Shown here one piece after another: positions 53,671 through 62,457 of a stretch of DNA of 64,000 nt; position 1 is the first letter of the stretch, and every line of letters begins with the position of its first letter. Origin of the DNA: Bacteroidota bacterium. GTDB taxonomy: Bacteria; Bacteroidota; Bacteroidia; Bacteroidales; VadinHA17. The position numbers and the translations under genes are program-made. Below the pieces are notes generated by a model. It did no database searches and was not told the DNA's origin. It saw only the letters and a list, made by a program, of their open reading frames with translations. The DNA lies in NCBI GenBank assembly GCA_011049175.1, contig DSCJ01000038.1, forward strand, positions 1-64,000, given 5' to 3'.

Positions 53671-53714
53671 CTACGTAGTATTCTACGTAGTTATCTACGT
53701 AGTTATCTACGTAG
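53671..53714. repeat. Four CTACGTAG palindrome iterons, 12-bp period
   Basis: CTACGTAG occurs at 53671, 53683, 53695 and 53707, each followed by a four-base AT-only spacer (TATT, TTAT, TTAT and, after the last copy, TTAT). The exact 12-bp period and perfect octamers cannot be chance. The same unit is found twice at 120-139. No gene is overlapped. The role is unknown; a repeated binding site for a dimeric protein or a slippage-amplified minisatellite are both possible. Confidence 0.85.
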
Positions 53715-53799
53715 TTATATATTCTTTGAATCAATCATAATAAACTATACAGATTAACGACATTTACATATCGTAATATTTTTTATAAAGTACGGACAT

Positions 53800-53833
53800 A
53801 AAAAAACAGATCTTCCGGACCGGAAGATCTGTT
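53800..53833 (-). terminator. Intrinsic terminator of the thioredoxin gene
   Basis: Perfect inverted repeat with arm CAGATCTTCCGG (53807-53818), its complement ending at 53831, and a tight loop centred at GGACC. On the minus strand it is followed by seven T (A run 53800-53806). It is 20 bp past the trx stop. Confidence 0.9.
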
Positions 53834-53853
53834 GATTAAACCGGGAAGAAATA

Positions 53854-54210
53854 TTATTCCACCTTCAGCACTTCCCTGATGGCTTTTTTAAAGGTTTCCT
53901 TGGGAAGGGCGCCCATGGCCATCTGGGGTTGCTCTTTCATGGGAACAAACAGCAGCGACGGGATACTCTGGATCCCAAACATACCGGCCAGTTCACGTTC
54001 TGCTTCCGTGTCAATTTTATAAATGTTCAGTTTCCCGTTGTATTCTTCCGCCAGTTCTTCCAGAATGGGAGCAACCATTTTACAGGGAGCACACCAGTCG
54101 GCATAAAAGTCAATGAGGCACGGAACCTCCCCTTCATATTTCCATTCCTTGTTCTTTTCGAAATCAAAGACCTTCTCTTTGAATGTTTCTTTTGTGAGAT
54201 GTTCAATCAT
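53854..54210 (-). CDS. trxA: Thioredoxin
   Basis: A 118-aa cytosolic dithiol reductant. The active site is YADWCAPCKMVAPILEELAEEY with C40 and C43, and the cis-proline loop is IQSIPSLLF. No signal peptide is present. Instead of the canonical WCGPC it has WCAPC, which is common in Bacteroidota thioredoxins. It has its own promoter (54259-54289) and terminator. Confidence 0.94.
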   Translation of the reverse strand: MIEHLTKETFKEKVFDFEKNKEWKYEGEVPCLIDFYADWCAPCKMVAPILEELAEEYNGKLNIYKIDTEAERELAGMFGIQSIPSLLFVPMKEQPQMAMGALPKETFKKAIREVLKVE

Positions 54211-54258
54211 GATCTATTATCTTAATATATGTATATAAATTCATTATTAAATTCGTTG

Positions 54259-54289
54259 CAAATATACCAAATTACGTACCATTTGCAAA
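54259..54289 (-). promoter_or_regulatory. Promoter of the thioredoxin gene
   Basis: On the minus strand TTTG (54286-54289), 19 bases, TATATTTG (54259-54266), an exact consensus pair. The leader to the ATG at 54210 is about 45 bases. Confidence 0.75.
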
Positions 54290-54326
54290 AAGAATCTCAG
54301 GTTACCAAAAAAAGGCAAATAAGTTG

Positions 54327-54334
54327 TAATTTTG
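54327..54334 (+). promoter_or_regulatory. -7 element for the CCA-adding enzyme gene
   Basis: TAATTTTG is an exact TAnnTTTG match. It lies inside the longest open frame, 36 bases before the GTG at 54370, and so argues for that start rather than the ATG at 54229. No -33 box was seen. Confidence 0.55.
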
Positions 54335-54369
54335 TCACCGTTACGCCCAAATTTGTCAGTCATCTGCCA

Positions 54370-55821
54370 GTGAAATCTCTTCTTGACCATCCCGTTTTTG
54401 AGCAAATTTCCCGTATTCTCGGCCGGGAACAGCGGGAAGCATATGTGGTTGGAGGATATGTGCGTGATGCCCTGATGGGAAGGCCGTGCAAAGACATTGA
54501 CATTGTGGTGGCAGGCAGCGGCATCGACCTGGCGAAACAATATGCCCGGACACTGGGAGAAAAAGCCCGGGTGTCGGTATTCAGAAATTTCGGAACGGCC
54601 ATGGTGCAAACCGGCGATACCGAAATTGAATTTGTGGGAGCCAGAAAAGAATCCTACCGCAGGAATTCACGCAAACCCATAGTGGAAGACGGAAGCCTGG
54701 AAGACGACCTCAGGAGGCGTGATTTTACCATCAACACCCTGGCTGTGTCCCTGCATCCCGAACAGTACGGAACCCTGGTCGACAGGTTCGGAGGAATGGA
54801 CGATCTGGAGAATAAACTGATCAGGACCCCGCTTGATCCCGACAAAACCTTTGACGACGACCCACTGAGAATGATCCGTGGCATCCGGTTTGCCACACAA
54901 CTCGATTTTCACATACACCCCGATACCCTGAAGGCTATCCAGAGGAATCATCATAGGATCGGGATCGTTTCCATGGAAAGGATTACCGAAGAACTGAACA
55001 AGATCATGCTTTCCCCCAAACCTTCCGTCGGGTTCAAACTGCTCGACAAAACGGAACTTTTACCCCTGATCCTGCCTGAAATAAGCCGTATGAAGGGAGT
55101 GGAAGTGATCGACAACAAGCAGCACAAGGATAATTTTTACCATACCCTGAAAGTGCTCGATAACATCAGCCGGAAATCCGGAAACCTATGGCTGAAGTGG
55201 GCAGCCCTGTTGCACGACGTGGGCAAACCGGTTACCAAAAAATTCGAGCCGGAAACGGGATGGACCTTTCATGCGCATGATTATGTGGGAGCCAGAATGG
55301 TGCCGGAGATTTTCCGCAGGCTGAAGCTTCCCCTGAATGAAAAAATGAAATTCGTACGCAAAATGGTGCGTTTGCACCTTCGACCCATGGCCCTGGTACA
55401 GGAAGAAGTCACCGACTCAGCCGTAAGGCGACTCCTGTTTGAAGCCGGTGATGACATCGACGATCTGATGACCCTGTGTGAAGCGGATATCACTTCCAAA
55501 TACCAGGATGTGGTCAGGAAGCACCAGGCGAACTTCAGGCTGGTGAGAAAGAAGCTGCAGGAAATTGAAGAAAAGGATGCGGTTAGAAATTTCCAGCCTC
55601 CCATCAGGGGGGAAGAAATCATGAAGACATTCGGTATTCCCCCGTCAAAAAAGGTGGGAATTATCAAAGATGCCATCAAGGAAGCCATCCTGGAAGGGGA
55701 AATTCCAAACAAAAGGGAAGAAGCCTGGAACTACATGCTGCAAAAAGGAAGGGAAATGGGTCTGAAACCGGCCGGTCCGGATCAGGGCAGGCAAACGAAA
55801 TCGGCAACCACAGGCAGGTGA
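54370..55821 (+). CDS. cca: CCA-adding tRNA nucleotidyltransferase with HD domain
   Basis: Adds or repairs the tRNA 3' CCA; 483 aa. The head domain has VVGGYVRDALMGRPCKDIDIVV (GGxVRD and metal DxD), RRDFTINTLAV and a neck ending in RFATQLDF; the C-terminal HD domain has LLHDVGKP with the HD pair and later LHLRPMAL. Some relatives add only A or C, and the activity class cannot be told by eye. The GTG at 54370 (MKSLLDHPVFEQIS) was chosen because the family starts there and a -7 box lies just upstream. Its 3' end overlaps the convergent endonuclease gene by 40 bp. Confidence 0.92.
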   Translation: MKSLLDHPVFEQISRILGREQREAYVVGGYVRDALMGRPCKDIDIVVAGSGIDLAKQYARTLGEKARVSVFRNFGTAMVQTGDTEIEFVGARKESYRRNSRKPIVEDGSLEDDLRRRDFTINTLAVSLHPEQYGTLVDRFGGMDDLENKLIRTPLDPDKTFDDDPLRMIRGIRFATQLDFHIHPDTLKAIQRNHHRIGIVSMERITEELNKIMLSPKPSVGFKLLDKTELLPLILPEISRMKGVEVIDNKQHKDNFYHTLKVLDNISRKSGNLWLKWAALLHDVGKPVTKKFEPETGWTFHAHDYVGARMVPEIFRRLKLPLNEKMKFVRKMVRLHLRPMALVQEEVTDSAVRRLLFEAGDDIDDLMTLCEADITSKYQDVVRKHQANFRLVRKKLQEIEEKDAVRNFQPPIRGEEIMKTFGIPPSKKVGIIKDAIKEAILEGEIPNKREEAWNYMLQKGREMGLKPAGPDQGRQTKSATTGR

Positions 55822-56822
55822 TCACTGTACCCGCCGGCATACCGGTATCCCTCGTAGGTGCGAAACGGCTCCACACCGGGGAACCGGTTATCTTCCTTTA
55901 CCATGAAGGTTTCCCTTATTACGCGAAAACTTCCTTCTTTCCACCGCAGGCCTTTCCCCGATAACAGGGACCGGCTGACCATCATCTGATCGAACGCATA
56001 CCACCTCCCCTCATATTTCAGCGTTCCTCCCTGCCCTCCCGCCGAACCGGCCGCCAGATTGATCATGACCGAATCCCGGGTAAGGTATACCGGAGCAGGA
56101 TCATCAGGGTTATCGTTCAGATCGCCGGCCAGAATAATATTCGCATCAGGCTCTGCCTGCAGCAGAGAATCAATTATCCCGGCCACCCTTACCGACGCCC
56201 GCATGCGGTACTCCGGCGGATTAAAACGGGACGGCCAGTGAACCAGAATAATGTGCAGGGAAGATGTACAGGAGATTTCCCCCCGGACATAGAGCACCGG
56301 CCGTGTAGCCAGCACATGTCCGTCGCCGTCGGTCAGTGGCCACGACTCAAAACCAGCCGGTTCGAAAGCATCCTTCCGGTAAGCCAGGGCAACGTCAATG
56401 CCTCGTTCGTCGGGCGATTCAACATGCACAATTCCCCAGGGATATTTTACCAATGGAGTTTTTGTGAAAAGGTCTTCCACCACCTGCCGGTTTTCAACCT
56501 CACAAAGACCGATCAGTTCCGGAGGCTCCCATCCTCCCCCGGCAACCACTACCTGAAATATCCGGTGTAACTTCTGCCGGTATTTCCATCCGTTCCAGGC
56601 CCTTCGCCCCGAAGGGGTATATTCATCATCACCAGGCAGGGGATGGTCGAGGGTATCGAACAGATTCTCCACATTATAGAACATCAACCGGAAACTGTCA
56701 GACCGGCCGGGAACCGGATGCGGTATTCCTGCGGAAAAAGCAAACACCAGGCCGGCTGCCAGCATTACCGGTACCCACGGCCCTTTATGTAAGCCTTTTC
56801 TATTTCTCAGGTATGGTTTCAT
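55782..56822 (-). CDS. Endonuclease/exonuclease/phosphatase family protein
   Basis: A 346-aa exported protein with an N-terminal hydrophobic helix (VPVMLAAGLVFAFSAGIPHPV), so it is periplasmic or membrane-tethered. The EEP fold is marked by FRLMFYNVENLFDTLDHP (Asn and Glu of the active site), LIGLCEVENRQVVEDL, DERGIDVALAYRKDAF, LVHWPSR, ILAGDLNDNPDD (catalytic Asp-Asn) and GYSDHLPVVADF (SDH). The substrate may be a nucleic acid, phosphoester or lipid. The start at 56822 overlaps the beta-helix gene stop by 23 bp; a longer upstream frame would lie within that gene. The C-terminus overlaps cca by 40 bp. Confidence 0.88.
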   Translation of the reverse strand: MKPYLRNRKGLHKGPWVPVMLAAGLVFAFSAGIPHPVPGRSDSFRLMFYNVENLFDTLDHPLPGDDEYTPSGRRAWNGWKYRQKLHRIFQVVVAGGGWEPPELIGLCEVENRQVVEDLFTKTPLVKYPWGIVHVESPDERGIDVALAYRKDAFEPAGFESWPLTDGDGHVLATRPVLYVRGEISCTSSLHIILVHWPSRFNPPEYRMRASVRVAGIIDSLLQAEPDANIILAGDLNDNPDDPAPVYLTRDSVMINLAAGSAGGQGGTLKYEGRWYAFDQMMVSRSLLSGKGLRWKEGSFRVIRETFMVKEDNRFPGVEPFRTYEGYRYAGGYSDHLPVVADFVCLP

Positions 56823-58230
56823 AGGCTCCCAGATCAGGCGCCCCATCAACCAGGCGGGAATTCCCTGCCAGGTCGAAAGGAACCTGTTGCGCGATCTCCC
56901 AGTCTCCCTTATCCCTGGCAAAAGCTTCGGGCAGAAGAGTAAAATCGGGTGGATCGTACAGGCTGACAAACCCGGGATCGGTATCCGTGAAAATATTCTC
57001 AAAATGTTCCGGATCATTTGCAAACAGATCCGGCGGCGCCTTCAGATAACAGGAAGAAAACCGGTATCCGAACAGTCCTTCCTCATTCCACCTTGACAAC
57101 CCCAGTTCAGTTTCTTTTCGTCCATCGATAATACAATTCCCGAATTCGGCCGCCACCAAATCGGCCGTCAGCACCTGGTCATCACTCACCCGGTAATGGT
57201 CGGCAATCAGAACCGCCGGTGTGGATCTTGCCGTATAGGCCCAGTAATTGGCTACCGTACAGTGCAGAAAATGGTAATCCCCTCCGAGGGTTAGCAAAAT
57301 GCTGTAGCGCCCGCAGTCGGTAATCAGCAGGTTTTCGGCCCGGACCGTACCCCCGATGGAAGAAAGACCGCTGTATGTCATGTGTTCGATAATGACGTTC
57401 CTGAGGCTAATCCGGGGAGCCGGATCGCCGGTAAAAAGGTTTCCCATATGGATCCCGCTGGAAGCATTTCTCACTACCATATTTTCCAGTTCATGCTCTC
57501 CGCTTCCGTTCAGAAAATACAAGCCGTTCCACTGACCGGGAATATCTCTGTACATGGTTTCAAGCCGGTCGCCCTGGAATACCACGGGATTTTCCACCGT
57601 TCCCTTAACCAGGAGTGTCCCTGCCACGTATATCGTACTGAAACGATGCAGGTAGATCTGTACGCCTTCTTCAATGGTCAGAACCTGTCCCGTATCCACC
57701 AGAAGGCTGTTATATATCAGGTATGGTTTACCAGAGGTCCATGTCCGTGTAGTGATCGTCACGCTATCCAGTAAATGAACATCCTGGCCCCAGGCCAGCA
57801 GATTAACATCCTGCCTGGCATTTTCCGTAATAAAGACAATGGAATCGGGCACCACCAGGGGATTATCTTCCTCCAGGGGATCAATGGTCACCTCAACAAA
57901 AACAAACATACTGTCATTCGCCCGTAGTGTGTAATCCCTGATTTCAGGGCCAGCTATTCCGTCAACATTTATACGGAAAGGGGATTCCGGCCCCCCGGCC
58001 AGCCGGATGGAACGGATTACCATATCGTTGGGATGCCGGTTGAACACCTTGAAATGACGGGTAACCGAACCTACCGTGGTGAAAACCGTATCGAAAACGA
58101 GGGTATCTACCGAAAACTCCAGCATTTCATCCCGATCGTGCAAGGCGGGGCCCTTGGAACAGGAAAATATTCCTGCCATTCCCGCTATAAAAAGAAGAAG
58201 CCTGGCAGTATATGGCAGAAAATTTCTCAT
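56800..58230 (-). CDS. Beta-helix lipoprotein of unknown function
   Basis: A 476-aa exported protein with signal YTARLLLFIAGMAGIFSC, where FSC is a plausible lipobox. An N-terminal Ig-like part (about 25-130, with HFKVFNRHPNDMVIRSIRL) is followed by a right-handed parallel beta-helix-like region (about 170-400: LTIEEGVQIYLHR, STIYVAGTLLVKG, HELENMVVRNASSGIHMG, RAENLLITDCGRYSILL). The C-terminus has GAPDLGAYE-like VDGAPDLGAYETIP. Such folds often bind or cleave polysaccharides, but no catalytic acid pair is evident. The ATG at 58230 lies five bases from a -7 box, so the message is close to leaderless. It is coupled to the EEP gene downstream. Confidence 0.75.
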   Translation of the reverse strand: MRNFLPYTARLLLFIAGMAGIFSCSKGPALHDRDEMLEFSVDTLVFDTVFTTVGSVTRHFKVFNRHPNDMVIRSIRLAGGPESPFRINVDGIAGPEIRDYTLRANDSMFVFVEVTIDPLEEDNPLVVPDSIVFITENARQDVNLLAWGQDVHLLDSVTITTRTWTSGKPYLIYNSLLVDTGQVLTIEEGVQIYLHRFSTIYVAGTLLVKGTVENPVVFQGDRLETMYRDIPGQWNGLYFLNGSGEHELENMVVRNASSGIHMGNLFTGDPAPRISLRNVIIEHMTYSGLSSIGGTVRAENLLITDCGRYSILLTLGGDYHFLHCTVANYWAYTARSTPAVLIADHYRVSDDQVLTADLVAAEFGNCIIDGRKETELGLSRWNEEGLFGYRFSSCYLKAPPDLFANDPEHFENIFTDTDPGFVSLYDPPDFTLLPEAFARDKGDWEIAQQVPFDLAGNSRLVDGAPDLGAYETIPEK

Positions 58231-58235
58231 AGCTC

Positions 58236-58243
58236 CAAAGATA
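58236..58243 (-). promoter_or_regulatory. -7 element at the beta-helix lipoprotein start
   Basis: On the minus strand TATCTTTG, an exact TAnnTTTG match. It ends five bases before the ATG at 58230, implying a leaderless or nearly leaderless transcript. A longer frame starting at 58248 lies upstream of the box and is unlikely. Confidence 0.55.
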
Positions 58244-58385
58244 AACAATTCGGGTCAGCTGCCGGCACAACCATCACAGAGAGAACGGAGCACGTATTTT
58301 TTTAGTATTCAATCCATCCTGCCTGTTCAGGTTGTGATTTATTTTATATTTTTATTCCTGCATCATTTCAAGAATGAATAGCCTT

Positions 58386-60026
58386 ATGAAACGCAACATG
58401 CCATTTATGATCTTACTGGGAAGTATCTTCATGGGTTCGTGCCAGTCACTTCAGAAAGCCGATCTCATCATAACCGACGCAACCATTTACACTGTTGATG
58501 AACCGTTTTCCATACAGGAAGCCATGGCAATAAAAGATGGGAAAATCGTGGCTGTAGGAACAGACAGTGCAATAAGACAGGCTTACCGGGCCGCCCAGGA
58601 AATTTCCCTTGGCGGGAAATATGTTTATCCGGGATTTATCGACGCTCACTGTCATTTTTTGAGTTATGGCCAGAACCTGCAGCATGCTGATCTGACAGGT
58701 ACCGGTTCATTCGAAGAGATTCTGGAAATATTACAGATACATCACAAAGAAAATCCTTCGTCCTGGATCATTGGCAGGGGATGGGATCAAAACGACTGGC
58801 CGGTAAAAGAATTTCCTGCCAGTGAAGAACTCGACCGGCTCTTTCCAGACACACCGGTTCTGATCACGCGTATCGACGGGCATGCAGCCGTGGTCAACCG
58901 GAAAGCACTGGAAATGGCCGGCGTAACGGGAGAAACTGCAGTGGAAGGTGGAGAAGTGATTACCCGGAACGGTATTCCCACCGGCGTACTGATTGATAAT
59001 GCCATTTCACTGGTCAGCAGGATGATCCCCCGCCCCGGGAAAGAAGAAACAGCCCGTGCCCTGCTGAACGCCCAGGAAAATTGCCTGGCAGTGGGACTGA
59101 CGTCGGTACATGATGCCGGGTTGGAGCGGGAGGAAGTGGAAACCATCGATTCGCTGCAAAAAGATGGAAGGCTGAAAATGCGTATATATGCCATGCTGAA
59201 TCCGTCGGAAGCCAATTTCGAACGGTTTATCCGCAGGGGACCTTATAAAACCGACCGACTCCATATCAGATCGATCAAACTGTTCAGCGACGGCGCCCTG
59301 GGATCCAGAGGAGCCCTGCTCCTGGAACCCTACTCGGATGATCCGGATAATAAAGGCCTGCTGGTAAGCGATATCAATGAACTGGAGCGGTTGTGCCGTG
59401 AGGCATACAAATTCAATTATCAGGTATGTACACACGCCATAGGTGATTCAGCCAACCGCCTTATGTTAAACCTGTACGGAAAAATCCTGGGTGGACCCAA
59501 TGATAGGAGATGGAGGATTGAACACGCCCAGATCATCCATCCGGAAGATTTCGGCCTTTTCGGAAAATACGAGATTATCCCTTCCATACAAACCACCCAT
59601 GCCACCTCGGATATGTACTGGGCTGAGGACCGCATTGGTCCTGAAAGGATGAAGGGGGCTTATGCTTTTAAACAATTGCTGGAACAGAACGGCTGGCTGC
59701 CAAACGGGAGTGATTTCCCCGTAGAACATATCAATCCCCTGTACGGATTTTATGCCGGGGTTGCCCGCAAAGATCATGAGGGATACCCACCGGAAGGATT
59801 TCAGACAGAAAATGCCCTGACCAGGGAACAGGCCCTGCGGGCCATGACAGTATGGGCAGCAAAAGCCGCTTTTGAAGAAGATGAGAAAGGCAGCCTGGTT
59901 CCCGGGAAATGGGCCGACTTTGTGGTGCTGGATCAGGATTTAATGAATGCACCCATCGACAGAACATGGCAGGCCAGGGTGCTTATGACCTGGATTGCCG
60001 GTGAAGAGGTTTTCAAAGCAGAATAA
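58386..60026 (+). CDS. YtcJ-type amidohydrolase lipoprotein
   Basis: A 546-aa exported metal-dependent hydrolase (amidohydrolase_3). MKRNMPFMILLGSIFMGSC has a lipobox. The metal motif is YPGFIDAHCHFLSYG, with YVYPGFIDAH typical of the family; later segments are ITRIDGHAAVVNRKALEMAGV, GVLIDNA, SVHDAGL, IKLFSDGALGSRGALL, CTHAIGDSANRL, RRWRIEHAQII and NGSDFPVEHINP. All metal-ligand positions of the barrel seem present. The substrate is unknown; N-acyl amino acid or amide hydrolysis is possible. It is divergent from the beta-helix gene and 11 bp from the convergent gene behind it. Confidence 0.9.
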   Translation: MKRNMPFMILLGSIFMGSCQSLQKADLIITDATIYTVDEPFSIQEAMAIKDGKIVAVGTDSAIRQAYRAAQEISLGGKYVYPGFIDAHCHFLSYGQNLQHADLTGTGSFEEILEILQIHHKENPSSWIIGRGWDQNDWPVKEFPASEELDRLFPDTPVLITRIDGHAAVVNRKALEMAGVTGETAVEGGEVITRNGIPTGVLIDNAISLVSRMIPRPGKEETARALLNAQENCLAVGLTSVHDAGLEREEVETIDSLQKDGRLKMRIYAMLNPSEANFERFIRRGPYKTDRLHIRSIKLFSDGALGSRGALLLEPYSDDPDNKGLLVSDINELERLCREAYKFNYQVCTHAIGDSANRLMLNLYGKILGGPNDRRWRIEHAQIIHPEDFGLFGKYEIIPSIQTTHATSDMYWAEDRIGPERMKGAYAFKQLLEQNGWLPNGSDFPVEHINPLYGFYAGVARKDHEGYPPEGFQTENALTREQALRAMTVWAAKAAFEEDEKGSLVPGKWADFVVLDQDLMNAPIDRTWQARVLMTWIAGEEVFKAE

Positions 60027-60037
60027 AAAGGTTCCGG

Positions 60038-60577
60038 TCAGAAATAAAGATTCAGACCCAGGTCGATGATATGATAGGCTTCGGGATTCAGCCCGATCTC
60101 GCCTTCCAGCACAAAACTGATATTCCTGCGTAATCCAAGTTCTATCCCCACAGGGATCCAGAATGGTGCACGCAGTTCACTGGCAAAGATCAGGTCCATA
60201 TCAATCCCGGAATACAGATATGTATCGCTGCGGATGGGCAGACTAAAATTCACGGATGCATCCAGACCGAAATGCCCGAAATTATGCAAACCGGTTGTGA
60301 GTGAGAGGAGTCTGCCAAGTCCCCATTCCAGATCGGCACCGATATAATTGGTATGCCCGACACCAAATTTCAGTGCCAGATCTACTCCCGGTTTAAGACC
60401 AACACCACCATGCAGAAATAAATTCAATCCATCGGAAGGACTTCCGTCACTCAGGACAGCCGGATTGGCTCCCAGAACAAACCTGCCCGGGCCCAGTGTA
60501 CCGGCCGAGTTGAACACCTGGGGAAAAACCGTCGCCGGAAGCATAGCCAGAACGGCAATGATCAGCATCTTTTTCAT
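60038..60577 (-). CDS. Small outer-membrane protein of unknown function
   Basis: A 179-aa protein with a signal peptide (MLIIAVLAMLPATVFPQ) and alternating strands (LGPGRFVLGANPAVL, VGLKPGVDLALKFGVGHTNYIGADLEWGLGRLLSL, DTYLYSGIDMDLIF, YHIIDLGLNLYF) ending in an aromatic residue, as in an 8-stranded outer-membrane barrel. The ATG at 60577 begins the signal peptide; the longer frame is not protein-like. No family recognised. It stands 150 bp from the TolC gene with a terminator between. Confidence 0.7.
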   Translation of the reverse strand: MKKMLIIAVLAMLPATVFPQVFNSAGTLGPGRFVLGANPAVLSDGSPSDGLNLFLHGGVGLKPGVDLALKFGVGHTNYIGADLEWGLGRLLSLTTGLHNFGHFGLDASVNFSLPIRSDTYLYSGIDMDLIFASELRAPFWIPVGIELGLRRNISFVLEGEIGLNPEAYHIIDLGLNLYF

Positions 60578-60664
60578 GATACATGGAGTTAGGTTCTGCC
60601 GGTAAAAGTAAGAAATTCGTTCAAACCGCCATCCATTGTATATATCTTTCCTTTCATTTTCAAC

Positions 60665-60696
60665 AAAAAACCCCGGGGTAAATACTTCGCCCCGGG
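60665..60696 (-). terminator. Intrinsic terminator of the TolC-like operon
   Basis: Stem CCCGGGG (60672-60678) with CCCCGGG (60690-60696), eleven-base loop, and on the minus strand a T run from the A tract at 60665-60670. It lies 32 bp after the TolC-like gene stop. Confidence 0.8.
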
Positions 60697-60727
60697 AAGG
60701 TACATTCACAAGAAAGGGCCCGGAAGA

Positions 60728-62074
60728 TTAAAGGGACAGGGGAATTCCGTTATAGAAATCCACTATCTTGGAATAGAGCAGCCAGGTATATTTGGCCTGA
60801 AGCAATTCGGCCTCTGCCCTCACCAGATTATTCTTCGCCACATTGTAATCCACCGTGCTGGCCGAACCCAGGTTAAAACGCTGTTCGGTACTGGCAAAAG
60901 CCTCCCGGTTAGATTCCACGGCTTCAAGAGCTGACCGGTAATTTTCCAGGGCAGCCAACGCATCGGCCACAGCCTGCTCAATTTCTTTGTAAAGATTTTG
61001 TCTGGATTGTTCCAGTTCCAGCCTGGCATCTTCCAGCCTGAGTCGGGCATTGGATATCTGACGCTGGGTATCCCATCTGTTAAAAATAGGTATGTTGATC
61101 TGCACGGAAATCTGCTTGTAATAATTATCATTTAGCTGACTACCAATAGCATAGGTAGATGTTGGATCCAGTGGATCGACCGCCAGCTCGGAGTAACGGG
61201 AATAGAGGGTCCCGATCAGCTGAATGGAGGGACTGCGGTTTCCCCTGGCTGCCGCGAGCATTTTCTTACTGCTCATCAGGTTGTATTCTGCCCGTTTAAT
61301 CTCAGGAAATGCTGTAAGGGCATTCCCGGAAACAGAATCCATGGGGGGCAGGGTCAGTGCCTCATCAACAAAAATGGTATCAGGCATTTCCACTTCAAAT
61401 TCCTCCGTCTCATCAAGGTCCATTAACTGGGCCAGGGTAAGGAGAGAAAGTCTCAGCCGGTTTCTGGAGGCGGTCACCCGGCTTTTTTCCGAAGCAGCCT
61501 GTGCCTTGATCTCAAGCCATTCGCCCCTGGAAAGGTTGCCAAGCTCAAACATCCTCTGAGAACGTTCCAGCTGTAATTCGGTCACCTGTAACTGGTTCTC
61601 GGCTACCTTCAGCAATTCTTTATCGAGCAGTACCTGAAGGAAAGCGGATGCAATATTCAGGCTGAGATCGTTTTTCGACTTTTCCACATCCATAACACTT
61701 GCCATAAAGGCATACCTGTTCTGAAGAATATTGTTCCAGTTCTGCAATCCGTCGAAAACGGTCACAGTGCTCTGCAGTCCGGCATAACCATCAAAAAATG
61801 TGGTATTGATATAGGTATAATCCTCCAGGTTCACCGTTTTTCCCGAACTCAGATTATGCCTGCCGAAGGCATTCAGGTTGGGCGAAAGATTGATATATGA
61901 CTGGATATAGTCATTTTTTGAGATCCGTGATATCAGTTCCTGCCTTTTTAATGAAAGGTTATTCTCCCTGGCATAATCAAGGCATTCTTCCAACGACCAC
62001 CGTTTCTGACCGTACACAGATCCCCCGTTCAACCAAAGGACATTAAGAAGAATAATGATGATCAATTGTTTCAT
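60728..62074 (-). CDS. TolC-family outer-membrane efflux protein
   Basis: A 448-aa outer-membrane channel. A signal peptide (IIILLNVLWLNGGSVYG) is followed by two OEP repeats: WSLEECLDYARENNLSLKRQEL and KSKNDLSLNIASAFLQVLLDKELLKVAENQLQVTELQLERSQRMFELGNLSRGEWLEIKAQAASEKS, then FPEIKRAEYNLMSSKKMLAAARGNRSPSIQL and FNLGSASTVDYNVAKNNLVRAEAELLQAKYTWL. These form the coiled-coil tunnel and the barrel. It is last in a minus-strand exporter set with an ABC ATPase and a HlyD-type adaptor. Confidence 0.94.
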   Translation of the reverse strand: MKQLIIIILLNVLWLNGGSVYGQKRWSLEECLDYARENNLSLKRQELISRISKNDYIQSYINLSPNLNAFGRHNLSSGKTVNLEDYTYINTTFFDGYAGLQSTVTVFDGLQNWNNILQNRYAFMASVMDVEKSKNDLSLNIASAFLQVLLDKELLKVAENQLQVTELQLERSQRMFELGNLSRGEWLEIKAQAASEKSRVTASRNRLRLSLLTLAQLMDLDETEEFEVEMPDTIFVDEALTLPPMDSVSGNALTAFPEIKRAEYNLMSSKKMLAAARGNRSPSIQLIGTLYSRYSELAVDPLDPTSTYAIGSQLNDNYYKQISVQINIPIFNRWDTQRQISNARLRLEDARLELEQSRQNLYKEIEQAVADALAALENYRSALEAVESNREAFASTEQRFNLGSASTVDYNVAKNNLVRAEAELLQAKYTWLLYSKIVDFYNGIPLSL

Positions 62075-62098
62075 ACTTATCCGTGTTCAGATCATGGA

Positions 62099-62419
62099 TC
62101 AGGTTTTTCTTTTCCTGTACAGGACCTGTATATATTTTGAATTTTCCACCGGGGTGAAAATCTGGATCAGTTCCCATTCCGGATCATAATTTTCAATAGC
62201 CGATTTCAGGCGGGTGATACGTGCCAGCGACTTTGACAGTTCATCATAACCCGTACTCAGGTCGTCTTCACAATCCCAGGGAAAAGATTCAACCCGGAAG
62301 TGGTATTTCATTTCATCCTGGCCGATTTTCAGAATGATCTCGGCTATTTCCTCCTCACGAAAATGAGGCATGGGTACACAGAGTTCTCTGAGCATAATGG
62401 ATGGGTTTAAAATCCTCAC
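62099..62419 (-). CDS. Small protein of unknown function in the exporter cluster
   Basis: A 106-aa hydrophilic, soluble protein. It has FREEEIAEIILKIGQDEMKYHFRVESFPWDCEDDLSTGYDELSKSLARITRLKSAIENYDPEWELIQIF, with a mixed alpha/beta character, and no recognised motif. A start at Met9 (62395) is also possible. It sits 38 bp after the ABC ATPase and 24 bp before the TolC-like gene on the same strand, so it is probably cotranscribed. Function not recognised. Confidence 0.6.
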   Translation of the reverse strand: MRILNPSIMLRELCVPMPHFREEEIAEIILKIGQDEMKYHFRVESFPWDCEDDLSTGYDELSKSLARITRLKSAIENYDPEWELIQIFTPVENSKYIQVLYRKRKT

Positions 62420-62457
62420 AGGTTATTTCCTGCGTATTACCGGGTAAAGGATAACAC

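Noticed and set aside
53671-53714. CRISPR array
   Set aside because: Repeats are eight bases with four-base spacers; no leader, no cas genes, no unique spacers.
54229-54369. N-terminal 47-codon extension of cca
   Set aside because: A -7 promoter box lies inside it and the family consensus begins at the GTG at 54370.
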